The notes beneath the pieces were generated by a model. That model searched no databases and had not been told where the DNA came from. It worked only from the letters and a program-made list of their open reading frames with translations. Positions 47,301 to 59,726 of a stretch of 64,000 nucleotides of DNA are shown piece by piece. This DNA comes from Ignelater luminosus (Eukaryota; Arthropoda; Insecta; Coleoptera; Elateridae). The stretch is from contig VTPC01091030.1 of the NCBI GenBank assembly GCA_011009095.1, positions 321,550-385,549 of the forward strand, written 5' to 3'. The number at the start of each line of letters is the position of its first letter. Positions within the stretch are counted from its first letter, which is position 1. Both the position numbers and the translations under genes were made by a program.

Positions 47301-50200
47301 TATTTATTCCATGAATTCAAATGACATAATTGGTAATATATACCTTTTAATGAAAAAAGCTAAAATTATTTAACAAACACTGACCTCTATCAAATTCCAT
47401 TTCTTTTAATTCAGTCACCTCTCAAGCGGTTCTCATCCTTGATGCTAGACAATGAATGTACACTTCTTCTAAGGATGCTACTTATTAAGGACACGATATT
47501 TAGACTAATTACAAAATACCACATGGCATCCCCAAGTAAATTAAATAAGTCAATGTTACATACGTACACACGTACTGCTTACTAGTACATGTTAAAGAGG
47601 GAGCCCTATTGCAACTTTAAACAGGCCATAAGTGATGCATCAATTGCTTGAGAATTACGTGAGCAACATTCAAGACACAAGAGTTAATAATAATCATCAT
47701 TTCAGCAGCAAGTTTGTCATTAAGAATTTCATTATAAATAAAATAAGTCAGACATGTACGTCCGGTATTTCATTTCTTGTGTGGTAGAAATTATAATCTG
47801 AACTGATAATAATTCAAATAAATTGCCAGTTTCCTTTTCATGAAGAATAGTTGTACATAAATAATAGTTTTTGTGAAATTACCACAGAAGACGAGTTCAT
47901 TTAGGAATAAAAAAAATGAAATCATTCCGATAATTTAGTTGAGGATCAAGTTAAAGGTATAAAAGCTCAGAAGAGAGCATCCAAGGTTATTTTCTTAATG
48001 AAATTTTTGAGGTGCAATAAAATATGTTAATTTTACGGCCTTAAGCTGCTTTAAAATACGTTCACATATAAAGTTGGAAGGAAATTTCAATAATAAGAAA
48101 AGGAAGGTGGATGGATAGATTAAATTTGGGAGAACATAAATTGCTTTCAAAAAAGTGTGTTTGTTGGCTGAAAGATAAAATTCTTACCAGATCCATACTA
48201 TAGTTAAGAACGACAACCGAACGTTTCTAATCTGTCTGAGAATGCCAACAGCATGTTTTGTTATCTATTATCTGAAACTTCCGCTGGTTTTTTGTTTTTT
48301 CTCTACTTTTTTTACTTCTAAACTTGTGAACATAGGCAAGGCACACTTTTAACAAGAAACAAGTTTGGAAGAGATTTATTTCTGATCATTGAATTTTTGC
48401 AGATTTTTGAAGAATTCGATGTTTTACTCTTCGAGACAATTTAATAATTGCTGAGTTTTCAGGATGTAATTTTCGGATCGGACAAAAGGGAATCCCAGTT
48501 TGGCAATTTAATAAATTAAAGCAATAACAATATTTTATTTAATTTTTCCTGGTCATGACATTAAAGATGGGCAAAGCAAGGACGTTTTGATTTATCCTGG
48601 GAAATATCTCGAATGATCAAGATTGTCTCGGAGGGAAATCCAACTAATATGAGAACATTTGGTTAAATCTTCCTTCGCATTTAAAATCTCCATAAACCTT
48701 AATATAATAATTGAAGGAAAAAACAGACTATGACTTACCTTCTATTAGATTTCTACAATTTTTCTCTCTTATTTTCAGCACTTGGTAAATGCTTCAATAT
48801 TATGGGATTAACAAGATAAAATCAATTAATTTGAAGAATCACAGACATATTGGGACCATATTGAGATCTGCCGTTTTTTGCGATTAACAGGGTAGCATCA
48901 ATAATTAATTCTGAGACTCAAAGAGACAACTCAAGACCATGAAATGGAAGGAATTGAATTTTCTGTTTACTATTTATGTTTAATTCAAAAACAGTTTGCA
49001 TCTAGTTGCAATAATAAACACTTTCTATAAATAAACACAAGTATAATAAAAATAATTAGTTTTCTCACTTTACAAATGCTTTAAATAATATAATCACTGC
49101 GATCATAGCGTATCGGTGTACTATTTTCTGATTCATCTGACCTCGAATTATCAATATGTAAAAGATATACTAACAGAAGTGACGCATGTATGTACTCATG
49201 CAAAAATTGAGGAAGTCGGTTATTCACAACTGCAAAGCCGAGATTGATAACGCGGCGGCGTAACCGCATAAAGCAATATTCGCAATTTTTATCCCTATGA
49301 AACAACCAGGATATTCGTTTCTACTTATTTCTTGACTTCATTCAGGTTTGCTTTGCTCATCTCCACATCCGTTTTGTTTTTGCAATTACACTTCACACAT
49401 GCATCATCATTATCTGAATTATTTTCTTCGAGTTCTTCCAAAATGATTCCAAAGATTTTTTTAATAAATAAATTTAATTAACAATGAGAAGCTTATTGTT
49501 TTCAACTTTTTTCTTAAGTAGGCTAATAATAAAACCAACATTGTTATATCCTATTGAATTAACAACCATGAAGAGAAGTTACTGAAAACAACAATCCATC
49601 ACCTCTAATTGAAGGAGCGCACACATACCATATGGTAACAAATTGTGTAATTACTTGCTATATTGCTAGTGCATAGTGGTATATTTACATTTTTAACTGA
49701 ATGTAATTAGATGCTTTGATGGCGATCACAAGTTGTTTTTACTTGAAGATTTTTTTAAAAGGAATTAAAAGGTGTTTATGCGCAAGTGTAATGATTGTTA
49801 AAAGTGTAAACACAAATAATGAAAATTTTAGCATCCTATTAACCAATCATCTATTAAGTGAGGCTATTCCATTTTATTTTCCATGAAGAATAATTTCCAA
49901 ATAAACAAAAAGACAAACACAAGGTTTTTAAACTGAACTGCCATTTATTTAACAAAATAATGTGCATTAAGTTGTCTAAGTGTGCTTTATTGAAAGCTTG
50001 CATTCGAAGTTAACTACTCGTTGTTTTGCAGTCTTCCTAAAAAAAATAAAAAAATAATCAATACGAACAAAATGAAAATATTTTGAAGCCTATCATCACA
50101 AGAGATCGCAAAATACAAAGTGGGTCACATTGAGTCAACTCATCTTTGAACATACAAACTCTAATTGCTAACAATTGACAAACAAATACAAGGGGAGAGC
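47301..50200. other. no gene recognised
   Basis: AT-rich, apparently single-copy DNA. A TATAAAAG word at 47958 has no supporting gene downstream. A 74-codon minus frame at 49081-49305 has no recognisable domain. Confidence 0.35.
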
Positions 50201-51480
50201 AAAATAGGGTCGTGGGTTAAAAATAACACCGAATTAGGACAATTCGCTACGTTTTCTTTTTAATGACTTATCTCAGTGTCACGGACATTCACATTGACAT
50301 CAAAAATATATAGGCAAGAGCAAAATATCGCCTCAATGGACAATCTTTATTTTGTTTGCTCAGCATACAAAAAACATCGTTTTTCTTCGGTAAGTTTTCA
50401 AATATACAATCTGTGCTTCAGCTTCAGGTTGCAAAAATCAAACTCTTCAAAAAAACATTACTTTTCTGCGTTCTAACAAAACACCAAGACCAAAACCATA
50501 AGGAAATCGGAAATATTTATTTATACTATTATGTAGTTTTCCAAGACAGAAACTGTAAGCCAACAAAAATTTAAAATCTGATTTCTTGCTGAAAATAACA
50601 TGAAAATGGCTGGGACTAGACAGATCTTTCAAAAAGTAATACTCTTCTACACCCAAACAAAAAAACCAAAACTAATGAAGAAATCATACTTGAGCACTTT
50701 CATAAGATAAAAACTGTAGTTAAGTTACCAGACCAAACAAGAGAGCAAAAACCAAAATAAAATTCATCAGTCCGGAACATCATTGAAGAAAATAACATAA
50801 ACATGGCTTGGTTTAGGAAGACTCTTCAAAGAGCAGTACTGTTGTACACAGAAACAAAACACCAAGACCAAAACTAACGAATTGATCAGAAATGTTTGTT
50901 TGGAAATGGATATAATGCAGTTCCCTCAGATAGAAACTGTAGGTTAGCAAAACCAACAAGAAATTAAAGCCAAAATTGAATTTATCAATTCAACGGATAA
51001 CTGAAGGGCCCAGAAAAAAGACCAAGATCGAAATCAATGATGAAATCAGAAATAATTGTTTGGAAATGGACATCAAACAGTTTCTGAAGACAGAGACTAG
51101 TTTAGTTTAGAAAATTCATCAGTCCAGAATATCATTGAAGTGTTCGTTGACAAGGTTAAAAATCTTTCGAATCAAAATGGATTTCGAACCTCACTTCTTG
51201 CTGAGAACAACATGAAGATGATTTGGATAGAGGCTTCTTGTATACCCAAACAAAATACCAAGACCGAAACGAATGTAGAAATCAGAAATATTTGCTTGGT
51301 GATGGATATCACGTAATTTCCGCAGATAGGAAGAACTTTAGGTTAGTTACTAGACCAAGAAGAAATTAAAGCTAAAATAGAATTGAACACTTCAACAGAT
51401 AACTGAGGCACACAGAACAAAGATCAAGATCAGAATTACTGAGGAAATCAGAAAAGCTTGTTTGGGTTTTTTTAAATTTG
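50200..51480. repeat. satellite B, array 1
   Basis: Units recur with AACACCAAGACCAAAACYA, GAAATCAGAAATATTTGTTT, ACAGAAACTGTAGGTTAGC, CATCAGTCCRGAACATCATT and ATGGCTTGGTTTAGG. The CCAAGACCAAAA anchor falls near 50485, 50655, 50860, 51022, 51255 and 51421, giving alternating short (about 165-175) and long (about 205-230) spacings, so the true unit is a dimer of roughly 380-400 bp. The sequence differs from satellite A except for the CCAAGACCAAAA-type motif. Confidence 0.7.
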
Positions 51481-51559
51481 TTTTGAACTTAACATAATAA
51501 TTAAAGGTACTTCCATTGAATCACTTAGTGTTATGAATGTTTTAATTCGAGCGGTTTTT

Positions 51560-51820
51560 TCTGTTTGAGACGTCTGGTGATACGACACTTCACTATTGAT
51601 TTGGTTCTGTAGCCTCTTTTCGTGAGAGTTTGCGATGATCTCTACATCCCAAGATCGCGATGAAGGTCACTATTGCGGATGTACTATATTAGTTGACGAT
51701 GCACCTCAGCACTTCAATATTAGAATCACTAGCGCAGCCCCAAAGCTGCATACCATCCATATCCCCAAACGGGACGCATAACTTATTTGTACAATAAAGT
51801 TTCTTGTGGATTGACAACTT
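51560..51820 (-). mobile_element. Jockey LINE, C-terminal part (separated by insertion)
   Basis: The minus strand reads KLSIHKKLYCTNKL and then GMQLWGCASDSNIEVL, the conserved Jockey-clade block following RT. It continues the Jockey fragment at 52690-54115: the motif order resumes where that one stops, with an unrelated LINE lying between. The copy is decayed. Confidence 0.7.
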
Positions 51821-51899
51821 AGGGTTATACATCCCGTTTTGTCAGAAAATGAGCTAATTTGGTCCAGAAGGACCAAGATGGTTTGTTCATCCCTGTTCT

Positions 51900-52690
51900 A
51901 GATCATTTAGAATTTAAGAAAGTGCTACGAAGAAGAACCAATACTTTGGTTAGGCAATTTTGGCCCTCCGAGGTGAGCTTCCCCCAACTTGCCTCTTTCA
52001 TATTTTTCTCCTTCCCTTTCTATCTTGCACGGCCTGGTTTGTCTTCCCATGCCACATCTCTCTTTATCCCGGTTTTTCTCACTTCTTCAAGCCTCTCTAT
52101 GTTTCTTCCTCGTCGCTTTTGCTTCAAATACTTATCTAACAATACGTATCACATGCCCATACCATCGTAGTTGATTTTTCTTCTAAAGATTTTACCTGAA
52201 GAGTTTTCCTCTATATTTTATTCTTGATTTTGTCCATTTTTGTCATATATTCTGGTTTTCTTAGGAATCTCAGCTCTATTGCTGCCAGCTTGCTTTTCTG
52301 TCTTTCTGTCAGAGTCCATGTTTCTGCACTATGTTTAAATATGGGCGTCACTACTTTGTTTAACACTTGTACTCTTACTTCTTTTGGTATCTCCTTCTTT
52401 CCTAGGAATGAGTTTTTAATATTGCTGAAAAGTTCTTCGTTCTGTGATGTCATCATCCAGTCTTCCATCTTAAGAAATAATTGAACCTAGATATTTAAAT
52501 TTTTCACTTGACTCAGATTATCATGGTTTTTGTTTTTTCTATACTTATGTTCATTCTTCTAAAGCCCTTTTAAATACTTCCATATTTCTTTTTAAAGTTT
52601 TTTCATCTTGGCTATTATGACCATATGGTCGGCGTAACATATTTCTGTGATTTGGTTTTCTGCATTTTCCGGTATCCTACATTGTATGGT
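51900..52690 (-). mobile_element. LINE fragment (CR1/RTE-like) inserted inside the Jockey element
   Basis: Minus-strand motifs in order: ENQITEICYADHMVIIAKMK (RT motif C with ADH in place of ADD, ~52670-52610), GKKEIPKEVRVQVLNKVVTP and AETWTLTERQKSKLAAIELR (52211-52468), LRWYGHVIRI (~52170-52145), and a basic C-terminal stretch. Several RT blocks are missing, so it is 5'-truncated and internally deleted. It is bounded on both sides by Jockey sequence. Confidence 0.75.
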
Positions 52691-54115
52691 CTTACTTCTT
52701 TTTTAGCCGTCTGCTTATTTTCCTAAATTTGATGTTGAGTTCGTTTTTTTCTTGATATGCTGCTTCCATCGTAATTTGGCATCAAGAGTCATACCAAGAT
52801 ATTTTGTCGTATTGGCCAAGGGGATTTGTGTGGTATTGATGAAGATTGGTTGTTGTGTAATCTTCTTGTTTGTCAAGTTAATGTGCAGTGATTTAGTTTC
52901 GTTAAGTTTAATTCGCCATTTTTGGTCCCGATAGCGACTTTTACTATAGCTGACTGTAATTTCTTGGTAGAGCTTTCAATAGACTCTTCTATTGCTATGA
53001 CTGCTGTACGAGAACGCATCGATTTCACGAATTGATAGTAATGATCAGGAAGGATTGACCTCAATTTGTGAAGTACCTTCGTGCCATACTCTGTCGAAAG
53101 CTTGCGCTATATCAAGGCAGCCAGCAGAGCACACTTTTGTCGTCAAGCGTCTTTTCAACCTTCCCGGCATACACGGAAAATTGGAATTTCAACTATGCTT
53201 AGTCAATAATATCATATAGTACCATAATCTCTAATCTAACATCTAACTCGAGCTCTCTCGTTGATGATTGGTTATAACCAGCTCAATATTATGTTATATG
53301 ATATTGTGGGCTAAGTATAGTCGAAACGTCAATGATTATTTCTGAAACCAAATTGATCCAATGACAAGACATTTCTTCTTTTTGATCGATTTAAGACGCT
53401 TAAGAATTAGTTTTTTAAATAGCTTCGACATGATTCCACCTCACTTAGATTTTTACCAGGTTTAGGGATCATAATTAGTTCGGTAACTTTCCCTGCTGAT
53501 TCTGCCGAATTCAAGAGCTAATTAGCATAGTCAGTTTGACCAAGGCATTTTTTAAAAGTTTTTAAAGATATCACCTGAGATAAGATCAAACTCAGCTTTT
53601 TTTTGACTAAGATTAGTTCTTATTTCTTCAGCGACTTCTTTAGGAGTCATTCGTGGTATTGCATCAGGATAATTATTCGAGTTGAGTTTTGGCAAAGTGT
53701 CTGAACCTGTAGTTGGGTGCAAATATCTCTGCTTTTTCTGAATTGTTTCGAGCCCATTTTTCATGAGGTATTTTGATGGATGCCACCCGAGTCTTCTTTT
53801 TTGAAATAGTGCTCAGTGCTACTAAGTATCTTGAATGAGTTTGTGAGGAATTTATTGATAGTTGCCTGTTTGATTTTTTCTGATTTCCTTGGATACATGT
53901 TGACTAGCTCTATTGAGAATAGTCTCGTCCTGTGGATTTCTTGCCTGATGCCATTTTCCTGTCAGTTTGCGCTTACAGCTATTAGGTCTTTGATTTCTTT
54001 CAGAAAGTTAAAACCTTTTAGTTTTCTTTTGATAGCAGAAATGCTATTTCATGCCGCTTGCTGAATGGCAGTTGTAAACGCATTCAGCTCTTCTTCTAAT
54101 TGATCAGTTGCTTAG
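52690..54115 (-). mobile_element. Jockey-clade LINE remnant (linker and RT)
   Basis: Minus-strand motifs in order: AIKRKLKGFNFLKEIKDLIA (~54030-53970), IPRMTPKEVAEEIRTNLSQK (within 53552-53764), AQAFDRVW (motif A, ~53110-53090), LRSILPDHYYQFVKSMRSRT (~53060-53000), then WRIKLNETKSLHINLTNKKI and ANTTKYLGMTLDAKLRWKQH (~52920-52760). The catalytic motif C region between the last two blocks is deleted, so the copy is dead. It sits inside satellite B and is in the same orientation as fax. Confidence 0.85.
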
Positions 54116-54450
54116 ATGCTTAGATCAGAAAGAATCTTGAAACTTAAACCAAGATCAAAATTGATGAGTATTATTATATTCTCCGAAGATACAAACTGTA
54201 GTCCAAATATGAAAACAAAATCAGAATCCAATTTATCAGTCCAAATGGTCACTAAAGTGTTGATCAAAAAGCTTGAAGACTTTTCGCCTTAATAAAGATG
54301 GCTTGGTTTAGGCACATTCGAATTGCTTACCATTAATAGAAGGAAGATAGCTGATCATGGAACTATTTTGCAATTTGCCAAAAATTTGCACAAATATAAC
54401 CAAGACTTTCGAGACTGGGTGTATCAGTAGAAAAGGCTGCTGGTAGATTT
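54116..54450. repeat. satellite B, array 2
   Basis: Units resume after the Jockey element: AACCAAGATCAAAATTGATG, ATACAAACTGTAGTCCAAAT, TTTATCAGTCCAAATGGTCA, GATGGCTTGGTTTAGGCAC. The LINE complex therefore inserted into satellite B. Confidence 0.65.
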
Positions 54451-55945
54451 ACTTATTTATCTTTTGACTGATTGGCGTTTTTTTTAAATATTGAACAGAA
54501 AGGTAATAATATACCACTGACACAATCATTACGATTTGCTCTTCATTTATTAAATTATAAAACAAATAAAAAAGCTAATATGCATGTGAAGAAGTCCAAA
54601 GACATCATTAATCCCACGGCCTCTTTAATCCCGGTCATTTGTACTAGTATTTCACACAGATCGCGGGTTTCACTAGAGCAACAACAGCAGCAGATGTTTT
54701 CTACATTTAAAAGTTAAATGTAATTCGTGTTCTGTATCAAACAGTAGCAGTCCTGTTTACTATAAGTTTGTTTGTTTGATTAATCATGGTTTGAGTGTAT
54801 GTGTGTGTGTAAGAAGATTCTACTAGCATATACACTATGATCTTTATATAAATAATTAAGATCAATTACGCTTATAAAAATAAAACGCACTTTGACATTC
54901 TCTTCGAGGAATTCAATAAATTCCTGTGGTTCGTGCAACATCACTTTATACTGATAAAAAAGACACTTTTTCACTGGTTTTCCGGTAGGTTGTTTTTTCG
55001 ATAATTTACGTAACATAAAAAAAGTTGAAAAAATCAATAAATAATTACAGCTTTCTTTTGTTTGCAGAAGTTAACAAAAAAGCAGAAAACATTAGACAAT
55101 CAAACTGATCAACCGTCCGTGAAGCATGGAGAGTTTTATACCATACACATTATATCATTTTGGTAAAATATTTTTAAAGAGAGACGACAATAGGTGAATG
55201 CACTCTTGAAAAATCGAGTAAAATATCTATCATTATACGGCAACAACATCCAAACTGATTTCTTTTCAACAAAAACAATGCCATATGTGGTAGAAACCGC
55301 TGTTAAAGCTTAATAAGTCTACAATATTAAGAAAACGTGTTTCACGTCTTTTATTCGTTATCTCGATATGTATCAATGCAAAAAAAAGCGAAAATAAAAA
55401 AAATAGAAACAACCGAGTCTGTTTGGATTTATCAGAAAAACAAAAGGAGTAAACGCAATTCAATTTTTATGCAAATGGGGTGGTATCATTTACATCTTCA
55501 ATAGAAGGAATGTCGCACGTGCATGACCTAACGGTAAATCACTTTTTGATTGAGTCAGATTTGCATAATATCAGTTTGCAAAAGTGTTCGAATTGCATTT
55601 TTTGGTCGAAAATTACTACACCTACGGTTAATTCAGCCCGGAGCAACTAGCAAACCTGTTATTAGCAATTGGGAGTTTGAATACGTATTATATTTAATAA
55701 ATACGGGCTTCTTTTTTCTAATTTATAGTTTGGGAAAAAATTACACCTTTTGATAATTTACTATAATTATGGTGCAATGAATTTTATTATGATAATTTAT
55801 GTCGATGCAGGCATTCATAAAAAAAGGTTCACAGCTTTTAAATTAATGCAAAATAAATTTATTCTAATTGTGAGATTGCAGACTCAGTGGTATTTCTTTT
55901 ACCAGCTCCTCCTCTAAAACACGACTAACATTTTGACTGTGTAAC
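54451..55945. other. no gene recognised
   Basis: AT-rich. A short GT run occurs near 54797-54812. Frames of 65-85 codons are rich in Phe, Lys and Ile, as expected by chance in this composition. Confidence 0.35.
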
Positions 55946-55949
55946 ATTT

Positions 55950-57400
55950 TTATTGCATTCTGGTGTGCCCAAATTAACTTTAATTTGTTTTGGTCTTCAC
56001 TATTTTAATTATATTATCTTGGTCGATAGTTTAGAGCAGGCGTCTATAATCCTTTTTCCTTTCGCTTACCAAGACCAAAATTCCCCTATGCACACATTTC
56101 GAGAAAAACGTTTTCACCAGCAAAAATATTGTATTTGCTCAGTTGTAATCGATTTTGCAGCATCCTAGTTTAACCAAGATCAGTTTCGTGTTGTTTTCTA
56201 AATCCAAGATTTGGTCAAGGTTTGGAGACTATTTTCTATAATCTAATCTAAAAATATAATAATTGGAGTTAGGTACGTACCAAGCAGGAACAGTAGAACA
56301 GAGTCAACCTTACAAAAGCCCAAAAGGAAGATTTCAAGACCCTGCGTAATATTTCAGTCCCAATATTATTAGAACTTTAAGCAAACTGTACAATCCACTA
56401 AAGCCAAAACAAAAGTTGGCAAGAGCTTGATCTTCTAAAACTTTTCTCATATAATTTGATAGATAAACCATGAAGACTTTAACAGTTTTGTACATTTATA
56501 CCAAAAAGTCCTGATGAGCACTAGTAGAGACTATTTGCTGAGTTGTCATCGATTCTGTAGAAATCAGTTTTCTTTTGTTTTGCCTTTGACCATCCATTTC
56601 TTGTTCCTGAGTTCACGACTTCATGAAATAGTTTGGTGTCTCCCAATCTCTACAATCCTTCTTTCTTCTCCTTTGCCCAAATCAAAATGCCAAAAAAACA
56701 CATTTCTTTAATTGGGCGCACATCAAGCAAAAACGGCCCAAAAGAAAACTTTCAAATTATCTGTACTAGGAACATCAATCAAGACTTAGTCATGAACATG
56801 CGCTTTAATTGGAGCTACATGATAATTTTAGTCTGTAGAAACCAGAGACCAAGAGAGAAAAAATGATGCTGAAGATCATTTAGAAAAGTTCGAGTCACTT
56901 CAGGTCATGATACATCTGCCAAATCTTTTCTCACACATCTAGTTGTTTGTATACCCAAAACCATAATGGGCGATAATACAGTATTTGGTAAGTTGTTGGC
57001 GATCTTGCAGGGTAAATACTAAATGTCTGTTGAATTAAAGAGCAAAAACAAATTTTGGCCAGGTGTAAGAGTAAAGTAAACAATTCTGACTGCACCTTCT
57101 GCATTTGTTCAGGAGGAAATTGGACAGGTTTATGGGAAAAAAAGATTTCATTCAATACAATCTCATGGTACTCCTGAATTACTGTTATAAATAGAATACA
57201 AGCAGTTTGGCTTGGTACTTTGCGCAGCAAAAAATCTAAAAATCAGCTAAAATCCAAAAAGAAAAGAATTTATCTCGATTTTCCAAAATAGATGCTGTCC
57301 AAGGCAAATTCAAGACAGTATTTCATCCATTTGTGATAAATTCTCATCCTAGTGGACATTTCTGTAACTTATCGCTCATGCAACAACCTCATTCAAAATT
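55950..57400. repeat. satellite C, diverged long-unit repeat (about 400 bp)
   Basis: TATTTGCTCAGTTGTAATCG (56131) recurs as TATTTGCTGAGTTGTCATCG (56530), and a GCCCAAAAGGAAGATTTCAA-like segment (56317) recurs near 56735, so the period is ~400-420 bp with two clear copies and perhaps a third. The motif ACCAAGACCAAAA (56070) links it to satellites A and B. Divergence is high. Confidence 0.5.
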
Positions 57401-58776
57401 CAAAAATAATTTATGTTAGCTACGTTATAGTAGATGATTACTTACACTCTCACTTACTGTTTCTTATCCGAAATCATCAATCATCAAAGAGACAGATAAT
57501 TTGGAGTTCTCATCATGTACTACAAAGATGAAGCCAGTTACTATAAGCAAACAGCCAGCCTTTCCGATACATTGATCTAAACTAAAAATAAACCATCTTG
57601 AGAAACCATCCACATTTGAGATGGATGTCAGAGAAAAACATTTTTGTTAATACAGCGTTGCAAACAATACTATGACATGTAAAGAAAACACCCGGCGGTA
57701 TCATGCTACAATCTCTATAGAACTTGTACAGAACCTACAACATAGACAAATAAACAAAATTCATCCAACCCTTATAAATTTACATAAATCAACATCAACA
57801 GTCTTCAGAGATTCTACTAATTAGATCTCAATCAAAATACCTCATGCCCTTTGGTAATCTCGTGAAGCCCTTTAAAGTCCCTAGAAACTGTCAACAAATT
57901 ACACTGCGAAATGGAACGATTAACTAATAATGAAATCCTTTGAAATCCCTTCGAATTATAACCAGCTATGGTGGGAAAGGTAGAAATTAATGATTAACCT
58001 TCCAGGATCCACTTTTGCTATAACTAACTAGCTTGCCTACTTTTAAACTGTATCCTTCCTATATTGAAAGAAGAATTAAATTTGTCAATCTCTTCAATTA
58101 ATTAGTAAAAAGTGAGGTTAAATAATTTCATTTGCTGCGTTAGTCGAATATCGGATAGAAAAAAAGGAAATTAAATCACTTAAACCGAGGAAAATTAAAT
58201 TAAACTCTTCGTTAGTGTAATCAAATCGATGGAATTGTAAAAAATCAGGCGTAAAAGTTTTTAACTTCCTTTTTCCCACAGTCACACATTTTTACTTAAT
58301 GGATTGTCAGTCGATGCAGTCATGTTGAGACATTTAGATGACATTATTAGTATAATATAAAATGTCAGGGTGGTAATAAACTTGAACGTAACGTAAAAAA
58401 ATGAATGCAGAGATGACTAAACCAATGCAATGCAAGTTCGGTTCCTTTTCTTGCATTAGCATTTAGCAAAATCATAGTATCCATAGACTACAATAGAATC
58501 AAAATGAATTAACAATTGAATTTAAAATCGGATTTTGTTTTCTTTAGCTGCCTCTCACTGATTAGCTTAAGATAAGTTCTGCAGTATTTACATAAGCAAC
58601 AAAACTTATTTAAAACCACTTTATCAGGATTGTTTATTTAATTCTTATTTTATTAATAATTATCAGCCAATATACAAAATAAAAGGCCTTATCGTCAATA
58701 ATAAAATAACAAAAGACTGTTTATTCTTCTCGAAACGCGTGGGGCGTAATAATGTGAATTGAAAAAAAACAGAATC
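57401..58776. other. no gene recognised
   Basis: AT-rich fax intron sequence without recognised repeats or exons. Confidence 0.35.
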
Positions 58777-59108
58777 TCACACAAACATTAATAAAAATCG
58801 CGACCCACAAAAGTATACAAAAGCTACCAACAAGTCGATGAGATATGCAAAAAGGCCAAAAAACTGAACAACAAAATATTCGAGCGATTTAAAATGGCTG
58901 CCCGTTTTATAGAAGAGAGCAGAGGCAACCCTGACCCGGCGTTGAAAGGGCAACAACCCCAGACTCATTCGCCACCCGCCTGGGTAATAAAATGATTTTT
59001 TTCGCAAAACAGGAAATACATGAACAATAAAGACTAGAGTAACAATAATTATAAAACTGGTACGCAAATTTAAAAAAAAACATTTGAATGCATGTTTAGT
59101 TTTCTTAC
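58777..59108 (-). other. start of fax intron 1, with GC-richer island at 58880-58985
   Basis: The donor GTAAGAAAAC lies at 59108 downward. A 96-codon minus frame (58777-59067) with hydrophobic stretches lies wholly in the intron, has no recognised domain and is not accepted. The GC-richer island carries a TATAAAACGGGC word on the minus strand (near 58919-58908), which could mark an alternative fax promoter, but no well-placed initiator was seen. Confidence 0.3.
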
Positions 59109-59399
59109 CTCATATTTCAATCCAGCGAGTCTCAACCAGGTTTCAACTTTCAAGCAATAAGGAGACAAAGAGGGTAGCAAGGGTGTACGCGAAAACTGAT
59201 ACAAATAAACCACATCCTTCTCAAAATTAGACTTATGCACTAAAACTTTTGGTGGAGCCGGCTCCTTAGCTGCGACCGGAGCATCACCAGCAGCCTCCGG
59301 TTTGCATGCCTCTTCGGCTTTGTTATCAGCCGGGGCGTCCTCCTTAATTTCTTTCGTTTCGGTCGCTGCAGGCACGTTATTTTCGACTTCGGTTGCCAT
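59109..59399 (-). CDS. fax: failed axon connections (fax), first coding exon, partial gene
   Basis: Fax is a GST-fold, metaxin-like protein; in flies it acts with Abl kinase signalling in axon development and its enzymatic role is unclear. The exon encodes 97 codons. Residues 1-50 are an Ala/Glu/Pro-rich, low-complexity, acidic leader. Residues ~60-97 start the thioredoxin-like half of the GST fold, with KDVVYLYQFSRTPLLPSLSP followed by YCLKVETWLRLAGLKYE, near-identical to the fly protein as remembered. The start ATG has good context (GCAATGG). Translation runs in frame to GAG|GTAAGA, a consensus donor in phase 0, the point where the fly protein continues with N-V-D. The remaining ~300 residues are not found in the window, implying a very long intron. 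The exon is intact. Confidence 0.92.
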
Positions 59400-59444
59400 T
59401 GCTGGATATTCAAATTTTAATTTTCAAAGACAAGACCTCGAATA

Positions 59445-59452
59445 CACTGAAC
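59445..59452 (-). promoter_or_regulatory. candidate fax initiator (Inr)
   Basis: On the minus strand GTTCAGTG resembles the arthropod initiator TCAGTY with A at 59448. It would give a 5' UTR of about 49 bases. There is no TATA box at the expected distance. It is weak evidence on its own. Confidence 0.3.
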
Positions 59453-59563
59453 TAAGAACACGCGTTCAAGAGCACACGATATTGACAATCACTACCACAC
59501 CGGTACGGAACTGGAAGTGGCAGATCCAGCGCAAGACACGAAGAGAGAAGCCGGGCGGAATTG

Positions 59564-59571
59564 TGACGTCA
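59564..59571. promoter_or_regulatory. CRE palindrome upstream of fax
   Basis: TGACGTCA is a perfect CREB/ATF site about 115 bp upstream of the candidate start. A KLF/Sp-type CACCCCCACCCCC box follows at 59591-59603. The GC-rich setting from about 59440 to 59700 fits a promoter. The assignment is by position and motif only. Confidence 0.45.
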
Positions 59572-59709
59572 CTCTTAGTCAAGCAACGCGCACCCCCACC
59601 CCCAAGCGAGCTTAAAGCCTTGTTGCCATGCACATGCATATGGACCCCACCCTTTGCATCAACGCTGGACGTTGACCTACGGGCCTCGTTATCTATCAAG
59701 AAATTTAGT

Positions 59710-59726
59710 CCCACTTTTTAAGTGGG
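59710..59726. repeat. small perfect hairpin
   Basis: CCCACTT-TTT-AAGTGGG, a 7-bp stem at the edge of the GC-rich fax promoter region. The function is unknown and it may be chance. Confidence 0.35.

Larger units (their letters stand above)
1..59108 (-). other. fax: fax intron 1 (5' part, inferred extent)
   Basis: The donor at 59108-59107 on the minus strand opens an intron downstream of the fax first coding exon. No sequence resembling the rest of the GST-like domain was recognised between this donor and position 1, so the intron probably runs off the left edge and is at least 59 kb long. Two abutting acceptor/donor motifs on the same strand (28124/28123 and 1359/1358) fit a very long intron removed in steps. 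The extent is inferred: a short internal exon could have been missed by eye. Most of the window's repeats lie inside this interval. Confidence 0.6.

Noticed and set aside
47958-47965. TATAAAAG as a possible promoter
   Set aside because: No gene or initiator follows; the word is common in AT-rich DNA.
58777-59067. 96-codon minus-strand frame with hydrophobic stretches right after fax exon 1
   Set aside because: It lies wholly within the intron start, has no recognised domain, and hydrophobic translations are expected from AT-rich DNA.
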